In this document: piece by piece, positions 1-7,142 of the stretch
How the letters are laid out: each line of letters starts with the position of its first letter
Numbering within the stretch: position 1 is the stretch's first letter
Origin: Clostridiales bacterium
Lineage (GTDB): Bacteria; Bacillota; Clostridia; Lachnospirales; Lachnospiraceae
Direction of reading: 5' to 3'
Assembly: GCA_020859985.1 (NCBI GenBank)
Contig: JAJBVD010000077.1
Location: 1-64,000 of the forward strand
DNA: 64,000 nucleotides
Notes under the pieces: model-generated
Seen by the model: the letters and a program-made list of their open reading frames with translations, nothing else
Databases searched by the model: none
Told to the model about the DNA's origin: nothing
Program-made: the position numbers and the translations under genes

Positions 1-58
1 AATCAAAAAAATGCTAAGCCACAGGTTTTAAGCCTTGGCTTAGCACTACTTTTTTGAT
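1..58. terminator. Bidirectional hairpin terminator
   Basis: The arms TGCTAAGCCA and TGGCTTAGCA form a 10-bp stem. An A-run flanks the left arm and a T-run the right, and the flanks themselves pair (AATCAAAAAA with TTTTTTGATT). This looks like a Rho-independent terminator usable from either side. It marks the downstream border of the glycan operon that ends at 209. Confidence 0.75.
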
Positions 59-150
59 TTAACTCCCAAAGTTAGGTATTATATCAATAGTCATAATAAA
101 TAGCAAATCATATTGTATAAACGGGTAAAACGCGAGAAAAACCAGAAATA

Positions 151-173
151 CCGGGGCGCACCAGGCGCCCCGG
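151..173 (-). terminator. GC-rich hairpin after the permease gene
   Basis: CCGGGGCGC and GCGCCCCGG form a perfect 9-bp stem with a 5-nt loop, starting 36 nt after the stop codon of the permease gene. On the minus strand the sequence that follows is only moderately T-rich, so it may be a weak terminator or a 3' stabilising hairpin in front of the stronger terminator at 1-58. Confidence 0.55.
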
Positions 174-208
174 CGTTCCGGGAACTATATTTTCATGCAT
201 CCTGCCGG

Positions 209-1042
209 TCAGCCCTTCACGCTGCCCGCGGAAATACTTCCGATGATGTACTTCGAGCAGAAGCAGAACACGATAATGATCGGGATGACAGAAATCGCTA
301 CCGCGAGGTAGATCGCACCCTGGTTCGCGTTGATATCGGTGGACGCTTTCAATGTCGCCATCATAACCGGCAAAGTGAACTTCTCATTCTTGTTCAGAAT
401 GATCATCGGCAGCAGGTAGCTGTTCCAGTTACCGATGAAGCAGCCGATCGACATGGTCGCAATACCCGGAGACATGATTGGAATCACGATTCTGTGGAAC
501 GAATAAACCTCGCTTGCGCCGTCAATTCTCGCCGCCTCGATCAGCTCCGGCGGAAGGGTTGACAGGACATACTGTCTTAAGAAAAATACCGTTCCGGGAG
601 AGGCGATTGCCGGTATGATCAACGGGATGTAGGAGTTGACCAGGTGCAGGGAAGTACATAAGTTGTAGAAACCGATCAGGCTCAGCTGTCCCGGAATCAT
701 CATGAAAACGAGGATCGTATAAAACAGGACCTTGCTTCCCTTGAACTTGTACATCGCCAGCGCATAAGCCGTCAGAGAGGAAAAATACGCGCACAGCAGC
801 GTCGCGGGTACCGCTACAAGGACACTGTTTAGCATACCCTTGAACAGATTAAAATAGGAAAATACCGTTTCCCAGTTTTCTTTCAGATGCGTACTTGGAA
901 TCAGCGTGAACGAGCTCACGATCTCACTTCCGCTTCTCGTGGCATTGACCATCATCAGAAGAAACGGAATCAGGCAGGTTACCGCCAGGAGGATCAGAAG
1001 GAAATAAAGGATTCCTTTTTTTATATTATCCCATGTAGACAT
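209..1042 (-). CDS. CUT1 carbohydrate ABC transporter permease (MalG type)
   Basis: This 277-aa inner permease subunit has about six membrane segments. The EAA loop that contacts the ATPase starts near residue 169 (EAARIDGASE), as in the MalG/LacG/UgpE family. An AAGGAGG site precedes the ATG. It is the last gene of an operon with a second permease 4 nt upstream, a solute-binding protein and two GH94 phosphorylases. No ATPase gene is present in the cluster. In Firmicutes such importers usually borrow a shared MsmK-type ATPase; that is inference here. The likely substrate is an oligosaccharide degraded by the GH94 enzymes. Confidence 0.93.
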   Translation of the reverse strand: MSTWDNIKKGILYFLLILLAVTCLIPFLLMMVNATRSGSEIVSSFTLIPSTHLKENWETVFSYFNLFKGMLNSVLVAVPATLLCAYFSSLTAYALAMYKFKGSKVLFYTILVFMMIPGQLSLIGFYNLCTSLHLVNSYIPLIIPAIASPGTVFFLRQYVLSTLPPELIEAARIDGASEVYSFHRIVIPIMSPGIATMSIGCFIGNWNSYLLPMIILNKNEKFTLPVMMATLKASTDINANQGAIYLAVAISVIPIIIVFCFCSKYIIGSISAGSVKG

Positions 1043-1046
1043 ACAA

Positions 1047-1979
1047 TCAATCCTCCTTATTCAAGAATTTCAGCTGAACGAGTGAGCACACCAGAATGAT
1101 CAGGAATAACACATAAGCAATTGCCGATGCATAGCCAATCTGAGTCGTCCCGGTCTCAAAGCCGAATTTATAGAGATACATGACCACCGTCTGAACAGAC
1201 TGATACGATGCGCTGCTCTTGCTGGCCATCAGATACGGCAGATCAAACATCTGCAGACCGCCGATCAGAGACGTGATGGTCACATACAGCATGATCGGGC
1301 GAAGCAGCGGAAGCGTAATCTTTCCAAAAATCTTCCAGCGGTTCGCGCCGTCAATGGCAGCAGACTCAAAGTATTCCTTTGAGATACCCTGCACACCGGC
1401 CATCAGCATAATAAAAGAATTGCCGAACCACATCCAGGCACTGATCACCGCGATCACATAGCCCGCCGTCGAGGAGGAACCAAGCCAGTCAATCGGGTTG
1501 TAGCTCTGTCCAAAGAGTTTGTAGATCATATTGATGATCTGATTGAACGTACCATAACGCCAGTCCAGAAGCGTTGAAAACAAAAATGCGATGGAAGTCG
1601 CGGCGATGATATTCGGCAGATAATACAGTGCACGGAAAATGCCGAGTCCGCGCATTTTGTACTTCACATCACTGAATACGATTGTGAGCAGGAACGCCAG
1701 CCCCAGCTGAAGGACAATGTTCACACCCCAGATCCGTATGGTATTGCCAAGCGCTTTCCAGAAAAATTTGTCATTGATGACTCTTATGTAATTGGACAAT
1801 CCGGTAAAACTTGAATTCAGCGTCGTCAGTTTGGCGTCTGTAAAACTGATATAGAGTGTCCGGAGCACCGGGTACACAGAAAAGATCAGAAATACGATCA
1901 CAAACGGAGCGCAGAAAAGGTAGCCCATCCGGTTATACCTGTCCAAAGCGTTCTTTCTTTTTACGGGTTTATCTTTCAT
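1047..1979 (-). CDS. CUT1 carbohydrate ABC transporter permease (MalF/UgpA type)
   Basis: This 310-aa permease partners the MalG-type subunit encoded 4 nt downstream. It has a basic N-terminus, about six hydrophobic helices and an EAA-type loop near residue 205 (ESAAIDGANRWKIF). The start follows an AAAGAGG site. It lies 245 bp after the binding-protein gene, and that gap holds several hairpins that may set a lower expression level for the permeases than for the binding protein. The family is clear; the substrate is inferred from the neighbouring phosphorylases. Confidence 0.93.
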   Translation of the reverse strand: MKDKPVKRKNALDRYNRMGYLFCAPFVIVFLIFSVYPVLRTLYISFTDAKLTTLNSSFTGLSNYIRVINDKFFWKALGNTIRIWGVNIVLQLGLAFLLTIVFSDVKYKMRGLGIFRALYYLPNIIAATSIAFLFSTLLDWRYGTFNQIINMIYKLFGQSYNPIDWLGSSSTAGYVIAVISAWMWFGNSFIMLMAGVQGISKEYFESAAIDGANRWKIFGKITLPLLRPIMLYVTITSLIGGLQMFDLPYLMASKSSASYQSVQTVVMYLYKFGFETGTTQIGYASAIAYVLFLIILVCSLVQLKFLNKED

Positions 1980-2005
1980 AGGATTTCCTCTTTTCCAACT
2001 TTTTG

Positions 2006-2147
2006 GATGCGCCGCGGTATTCCGTCAGCCTCGCCGCCGCCGGAGCACCGCGGCGCATCAATTTGCAAAAAGCACCCGGCGCCAGGCACCCGCTTCTGGA
2101 TGTCTGGCGCCTCCTCAATTCCTGTAAATGCCTTGCAGCTTTACAGG
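2006..2147 (-). other. Three stacked intercistronic hairpins
   Basis: Between the binding-protein gene and its permeases lie three inverted repeats. GATGCGCCGCGGT (2006-2018) pairs with 2047-2059 over 13 bp. GGCGCCAG (2078-2085) pairs with 2104-2111. CCTGTAAA (2121-2128) pairs with 2140-2147. None is followed by a U-run on the minus strand. They most resemble mRNA 3' stabilisers of the malE-malF kind, which would keep the binding-protein message abundant. Confidence 0.6.
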
Positions 2148-2183
2148 TACTTTTTCAACCCTGTCAGAGGGGCATTCTGCCTG

Positions 2184-2210
2184 AAACTGTTCAGTTCCTT
2201 CACAGTTACT
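2184..2210. repeat. Dispersed 27-nt palindrome, copy 1
   Basis: AACTGTTCAG followed by TTCCTTCACAGTTACT matches the family consensus GTAACTGTTC-mGTACyTT-CACAGTTAC with a degenerate left end. It lies directly after the stop codon of the solute-binding protein gene (2226). Confidence 0.6.
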
Positions 2211-2225
2211 TCTGCTTACTTATAC

Positions 2226-3578
2226 TTACTCTCTTGTAATGGTCAGTTCCGGATAAGTAGATTCAATCGTATCATAGAAGTTGCTGATCGCATCCTCTTT
2301 GGACATCTCTCCGGTCTTGATAGAGGAGATCGCGCTGCCCCACGCATCGCCGATAGCGGTATCATAAGATGTAACTAGGGAATAATCGATGCCCTCTGCA
2401 AGCTCCAGCCACAGTTCATTCAGGTGCTGCCCACCATAAACCTCATTCTCATCGTCTGCGTGTGCTTCCAGTACAGAGATCAGGGAAACCGCATCGCCTT
2501 CGGAGTACTCAATCCACCACTCAGCAGTCTCTTCGTTCAGCGTACAGAACTTCACAAACTCCCATGCCAGTTCCTGCTTCTTGGACTGAGAAGAAATACC
2601 GATGAATGTACCGCCGCCAAAGCCGTAGCTCGGGCCTGCGCATACGCCCCAGAGGCCGGAGGTCTCACCTACGTTGTCTCTCATGGTCAGTACGCCCCAG
2701 CTCGGAAGACCGAACGCAAATACTTCTGTCGTCTCATAGTCCGCTGTCGCCTCTGCGAAGGACTCGGAATCCCATACGTTTACAGAATCATCAGAGTAGC
2801 TCTGAATATCAGCGGTCAGGATCGGCACTTCGCCTGCCATCGCCTGATACCACGGAGTCGACCACTGGTTCGCATACGCGGTCAGATCATTCTGATAAAG
2901 TGCGATACAAAGATCCATGTAATCATATCTGGACTGTGCAACATTCAGTGCGCCGTCCACTACCCACGCTTCGTCGCCGGAGAAATAATTCATCTCCGCA
3001 TCCGATGCGAAAATACGATAGCCTGCGTCTTTCAGAGTTTGTGCGGTCTCAAGGATCGTGTCATAATCTGCAAACAGCTCTGCAATCTCATCCGGGTCTT
3101 CCGTGCCAAACACTTCCTGTGCGATATCGCGGCGATAGTAAATGCCTGCCGGTGTGATCTGATAGGAGATTGCTCTCTGTACACCGTCCGAGCTCTGGCC
3201 TGCCTGCCATACATAATCAACAATCTGGTCTGCATAATCCTGTGCACCAAACTGATCCAGATCTGCAAAGAAGCCTGCACCATAGAAGCTTCCAAGCATC
3301 TGCGGCTCTGCCACGATGATGTCCGGCTCGGACTCACCAGCAAGAAGCGCAGTCTGTATCTTGGTCGGATAGTTTGCCGGTTCAATCACGACCGTTTCAA
3401 CCTCCACACCATACGTCTCCGCAAACCGGTCACCAAAATCAATCAAATCATTTGCCAGTGTCCAGATCACGAGGCTCTCGCCCTCATACCCTTCCGCGGA
3501 AGCGGTGATGCCAACCGATGCCATGGATACGGCCATCGTACCCGCAAGAAGCATTGCCATCATTTTTCTTGTCTTCAT
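2226..3578 (-). CDS. Extracellular sugar-binding protein (family 1)
   Basis: This 450-aa protein has the two-lobed ABC solute-binding fold of the MalE/family 1 type. A basic, hydrophobic signal peptide ends near ITASA-EG. There is no cysteine at the cleavage site, so it is not an obvious lipoprotein, which is unusual for a Gram-positive cell and is shared by the other binding proteins here. The mature protein is acidic with many aromatic residues, as in oligosaccharide binders. The ATG follows an AAAGGAGG site. It sits between two GH94 phosphorylase genes and two CUT1 permease genes. The specific ligand cannot be read from the sequence; a beta-glucooligosaccharide is suggested by context. Confidence 0.92.
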   Translation of the reverse strand: MKTRKMMAMLLAGTMAVSMASVGITASAEGYEGESLVIWTLANDLIDFGDRFAETYGVEVETVVIEPANYPTKIQTALLAGESEPDIIVAEPQMLGSFYGAGFFADLDQFGAQDYADQIVDYVWQAGQSSDGVQRAISYQITPAGIYYRRDIAQEVFGTEDPDEIAELFADYDTILETAQTLKDAGYRIFASDAEMNYFSGDEAWVVDGALNVAQSRYDYMDLCIALYQNDLTAYANQWSTPWYQAMAGEVPILTADIQSYSDDSVNVWDSESFAEATADYETTEVFAFGLPSWGVLTMRDNVGETSGLWGVCAGPSYGFGGGTFIGISSQSKKQELAWEFVKFCTLNEETAEWWIEYSEGDAVSLISVLEAHADDENEVYGGQHLNELWLELAEGIDYSLVTSYDTAIGDAWGSAISSIKTGEMSKEDAISNFYDTIESTYPELTITRE

Positions 3579-3625
3579 TTCATATTCCTCCTTTAATTTT
3601 TTACTTCTGTTTCAAAGCTGAGTTC

Positions 3626-3631
3626 ATTATA
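3626..3631 (-). promoter_or_regulatory. Possible -10 element for the binding-protein gene
   Basis: A perfect TATAAT lies about 50 nt upstream of the binding-protein start on the minus strand. No good -35 hexamer is found 17 nt upstream; the place is occupied by a T-rich tract. This would fit an activator-dependent internal promoter, or chance in AT-rich DNA. Confidence 0.35.
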
Positions 3632-3688
3632 AAAATTCTGAGCGGTAAAAAAAGTGGTTTATTTTTTATTAAGGTGTCGTTTTTTTAG

Positions 3689-3715
3689 CGTAAAAGCAGC
3701 CATCTGGCTTTTACG
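3689..3715 (-). other. Hairpin overlapping the phosphorylase stop codon
   Basis: CGTAAAAGC (3689-3697) and GCTTTTACG (3707-3715) form a 9-bp stem that includes the stop codon of the upstream phosphorylase gene. On the minus strand it is followed by an A-run, not a U-run, so it is unlikely to be an intrinsic terminator. A role in mRNA processing between the enzyme and transporter parts of the operon is possible. Confidence 0.45.
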
Positions 3716-6700
3716 TAGTAGTGGAATGCAAATATACCTCCATCCCCTTTACTTTCCCCTCTCTCACATCCAGCGCAGCCTTTTGCGGCAGGATGCCTGT
3801 ATCGAACTCCATTTCTAAAATGCTCTCTTCTGAAGCACTCCGTTCTGATCCGCTGCCGCAGCCAATGTCTTCTTCCATGTCAGCATACTGCAAAATCATT
3901 TTTTCAATCTCATACTGCCCCGGCAGATAGTCCTTCTGCTCCGGGAAATGGTAACGCACGGTGATATTTCCAAGGAACCGCGCCTCGACAATGCCGTCCG
4001 CCGGAATCAGCCAGGCGGGAATAGCCGGGCACAGCGACAATGTTAAAGTCTGATCTTTTTCATCCATTGCAAACGGCTGCTTTCCAAACATCATTAACGT
4101 CCACATATGGATGAATTCCGCTGTGGAGCCGCTTAAGCGGGCTACGAAACCGCGTCCGTGCACGCGCGGATCGGGGTTCGCGCTGCTTGCGAGGAAAGAG
4201 GAATTCTCATAAACGCTCCTGCCATATACTTCCGGATTCAGGAACGGCACCGCCGCGGCGTGGAAATCCCGGAAAAATTCTTCGTAGAGACCGGATTTCA
4301 GCAGTTCCAGAAGATATTTGTACTCCATGTGCAGCCAGATGGACTCGTTTTCCAGCCAGCCCGGCGTGAACGCCATACAGCGTCCCAGTTCGAACGAGCT
4401 TCCCGCAAGGGGTTCATTGACCTTGTACATGGAAAGCTTCTTGTCATACAGTTCACTTTCCTTTATGCGCTCATAGAGTTTTTTCTTTTCGGACTCCGGC
4501 GCAGGAAGCCGCAGGGCATGCACCGGTCCCTCAAGGAAATGTGGGAGGCTTACCTGTTCAAAATGAGTCGGCAGAATTCCTTCGCTGCTCTCCTCATACG
4601 CAGTCACATTATAATAGAAGTAAGACGGGCAGATGCCGTCCGCTGCCGCGGTCGCTTTCTGAAGCCCAGCATTGACCAGGCAAAGCCATTCTTCCAGCGC
4701 AGATATCAGCTCTTCTGCTTTTAACGTCGCCTTTTTGCCGCTCACTCCGTTGTAAACTTTCGCGCGGTACGCCTCTTTTGCGTCGTTGACGCGGTTCCAG
4801 AAGGAAAGGCTCTCTCCCGGAGAAAGCAGATCTTCCTTTTCCTCCTGCGCGATTTCCCGAACATCACTGAAAAACTCCGCCATCTCCGTCAATGTCTCCA
4901 CATCCCGCCTATATTTTTTCAGGGAACGGATCGTGTATTCCAGCACACGGGAGAGCTCTCCAAGTTCGCAGACCGAGGAACCCAGAAGTCCCGGCAGACC
5001 ATTCAGCGCATCGTACCAGCCCGGTTTTCCGCCTTCCATCTCAATTCCCATGCCGTAGGCGTCCAGCGCGGCGAATTTGGTCGTGCAGAGCATCAGAAGC
5101 TTTTCCATGATTGTCGCATGGATCACATGTCCTGCTCCATAGTCGTCACAAAGCAGCAAATCATTCTCGCAGCCTGGTTTTGCTTTCAAATCTTCAGCGC
5201 CGCACCAACGCGAAGCGTTCTCTGAATGGGCGGCGCGTTCTGCCGCCGATGCATAGCGAGGGGGCACTTCCGTAAGGGAGTGATACTGGCGAATTCCCTG
5301 CTCCGTCTTTTCATAGCGTTTTCTCCGCTCCAGCACACCGGCCTGCGGGCGGAACCAGGTGCATTCCGGCGCGTAGAGCAGTTCTTCCTCTTTTTCTGGA
5401 AACACGCGCAGATAATTCTCGACCAGATCCAGATTGTAGATCCAGTGATCGGTCCAGTAGCCTTCCCCGAAGTTGCCGTTCACAAGCGGCGTCGCGAAAG
5501 AAAGGCAGCGATCAAAGACAGTATTGATCTTGTCATCTGCACTCTGAAAATCCACACTCTGGCTGTCTGCGTTTTGTGTCCGCACCATATGCGTTTCCGA
5601 TGTCTCCGATAATTTCTCCGCCAGCATCCGATACAGACTTCCAGGCGTGAATGTGAATTTTTTAACTGAATCCTTCATCCCTGCCTGAGAATGTTCTTCC
5701 GGGAACAGCTCCGGGCACTTTGCTTTTTCCAGCTCATAGGTAATCTTTTCCACACCGAGCGGATTGTAGCCGTCCGGCTGCAGCAGCGAATAGAATGTGC
5801 GCACATTAAAATCACCCACGAACGGGAAGAACAGCGGATCGCAGCGGCGGTTCTGGTTCACATCGCGGAAGTTGCCGTTTCCCTGCGAATAAAATTCCGG
5901 CATCATCGAAAAATAGTTGTAGTCCCGCTCCAAGTCGCCGTGCTTTCTGGAGTAAACATAAAACATTTTCGCACTCGCCTCTGCCCGGCTATTTTTCTTA
6001 TCATCAGCAATCGTGTGCGGACATTCCTTTTGCTTCTCTGACACAGAACCGATTGCTTCTTCGCTGCTTCCCAGCAGCACAGGCACGCCGCCGCGCAGAG
6101 CATTGTCCATAAAGGTATATCTGCAATACTCATCAAACACCGGATCCGCAGTATGGCAGTCCATGTTCGCTCCCAGTTCTTCTCCGAGAGCAAGCGCGGT
6201 CTCTTTTTTCCTGGCAAAATACGAAGCATCCAGCTTTTTCTCTCCAAAAGCCCGCAGCTCTTTCATCCTCTCTGCCTGCCCGATCACCTCATATAAGGTC
6301 ACCGACTCTCCTTTTCGCAGCGTCTTTTTGAGTCCGAAAAAGCTGCAGGGATAACGATTCTTCCGCATCTGCGGGCAGGCATTGACGCCATCCAGCCCCT
6401 CTTTCACAAATACCACAGGAAATCCCAGCGAGCTGTCGTACGCAAACACTGCCTGCGGATCTGCCACAGCCGTAATCCGTGTGCCGTCCGCAGTCGTGCC
6501 AATCGAATAATTCGCTCCTTCCACCGCACGCACAACAGTAGAATCTCCCATGCTCGCCCGTACCCGGTAGCAGCTAATGCCGTCTCCGATAACCTCTGAC
6601 TCCATCCAGGCCACGGAAAGCTCCTTCATCATCTTCGTCATCTCAATAGAAAGACCATAGGGTACTACCGCCGGCATACCGTCGAGAAGTTCCAGATCGC

Positions 6701-7142
6701 AGACCGGCATCTCGCCGGCACCCATATACGTCACCGTCACCGTCCGCACCAGCGCGCCGATTTCTTCATCAGGAAGCGTAAAATACGAAGTCTCTGTTCT
6801 TAAACCCGATGCCTCCTGCGTCAGCTCCAGACCGTTTTTATAAATCCGCATTTCATGAACTTCATTTTCATCCGCAAATGGCTCTCTGAATACTCCATTC
6901 ACCCGCAAAAACGTGCGGAATCCCGTGCGTTTCGCGTTCTGGTAGGCGTCCTGCGCAGGAAAAAACTCCATGATCGCTTTGTCCTTATTTTCCGCGCCAA
7001 AGCTCACCATGCACTGTCCGCGGTTGACATAATAGCACCAGAGCGGAATCCCCCTGATACCGCTGATGCCCGGCAAAAAACTGGCGAATGTCGGCTTTTT
7101 CCCGTAATCCTGTATTGTATATGCCTCTGCTTTTCTGTTCAT
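3711..7142 (-). CDS. GH94 phosphorylase, 1,2-beta-oligoglucan phosphorylase-like
   Basis: This 1143-aa cytoplasmic enzyme belongs to glycoside hydrolase family 94, whose members split beta-glucosides with inorganic phosphate to give a glucose 1-phosphate. The N-terminus (SFLPGISGIRGIPLW, YVNRGQ) and the length of about 1.1 kb of residues resemble the 1,2-beta-oligoglucan (sophorooligosaccharide) phosphorylase branch rather than the roughly 800-aa cellobiose enzymes. The motif GWYDALNGLPG, with Asp711, fits the general-acid region. Extra hydrophilic stretches occur, for example around 5525-5590, and a segment at 5207-5271 contains two repeat fragments shared with unrelated genes. The ATG overlaps the preceding GH94 stop by 4 nt (ATGA) after a GAGGAGG site. 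The GH94 family is secure; the linkage specificity is inference from memory of the family. Confidence 0.8.
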   Translation of the reverse strand: MNRKAEAYTIQDYGKKPTFASFLPGISGIRGIPLWCYYVNRGQCMVSFGAENKDKAIMEFFPAQDAYQNAKRTGFRTFLRVNGVFREPFADENEVHEMRIYKNGLELTQEASGLRTETSYFTLPDEEIGALVRTVTVTYMGAGEMPVCDLELLDGMPAVVPYGLSIEMTKMMKELSVAWMESEVIGDGISCYRVRASMGDSTVVRAVEGANYSIGTTADGTRITAVADPQAVFAYDSSLGFPVVFVKEGLDGVNACPQMRKNRYPCSFFGLKKTLRKGESVTLYEVIGQAERMKELRAFGEKKLDASYFARKKETALALGEELGANMDCHTADPVFDEYCRYTFMDNALRGGVPVLLGSSEEAIGSVSEKQKECPHTIADDKKNSRAEASAKMFYVYSRKHGDLERDYNYFSMMPEFYSQGNGNFRDVNQNRRCDPLFFPFVGDFNVRTFYSLLQPDGYNPLGVEKITYELEKAKCPELFPEEHSQAGMKDSVKKFTFTPGSLYRMLAEKLSETSETHMVRTQNADSQSVDFQSADDKINTVFDRCLSFATPLVNGNFGEGYWTDHWIYNLDLVENYLRVFPEKEEELLYAPECTWFRPQAGVLERRKRYEKTEQGIRQYHSLTEVPPRYASAAERAAHSENASRWCGAEDLKAKPGCENDLLLCDDYGAGHVIHATIMEKLLMLCTTKFAALDAYGMGIEMEGGKPGWYDALNGLPGLLGSSVCELGELSRVLEYTIRSLKKYRRDVETLTEMAEFFSDVREIAQEEKEDLLSPGESLSFWNRVNDAKEAYRAKVYNGVSGKKATLKAEELISALEEWLCLVNAGLQKATAAADGICPSYFYYNVTAYEESSEGILPTHFEQVSLPHFLEGPVHALRLPAPESEKKKLYERIKESELYDKKLSMYKVNEPLAGSSFELGRCMAFTPGWLENESIWLHMEYKYLLELLKSGLYEEFFRDFHAAAVPFLNPEVYGRSVYENSSFLASSANPDPRVHGRGFVARLSGSTAEFIHMWTLMMFGKQPFAMDEKDQTLTLSLCPAIPAWLIPADGIVEARFLGNITVRYHFPEQKDYLPGQYEIEKMILQYADMEEDIGCGSGSERSASEESILEMEFDTGILPQKAALDVREGKVKGMEVYLHSTTT
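5207..5271 (-). repeat. In-frame repeat fragments inside the GH94 gene
   Basis: Two pieces shared with other genes lie side by side. 5207-5224 is an AACGCGAAGCGTT palindrome plus YTCTG, matching 31427-31444 in the beta-mannosidase gene at 17 of 18 bases. 5240-5271 matches 53283-53313 in the alarmone synthetase gene: 10 identical bases, a variable 5-6 nt, then 16 identical bases. Both are translated (ENASRW and EVPPRYAS). This suggests insertion of a mobile or spreading short element into coding sequence. Confidence 0.6.

Noticed and set aside
2003-2378. Plus-strand frames across the binding protein-permease gap
   Set aside because: The region is explained by three hairpins and a dispersed palindrome, and the frames run antisense into a clear gene.
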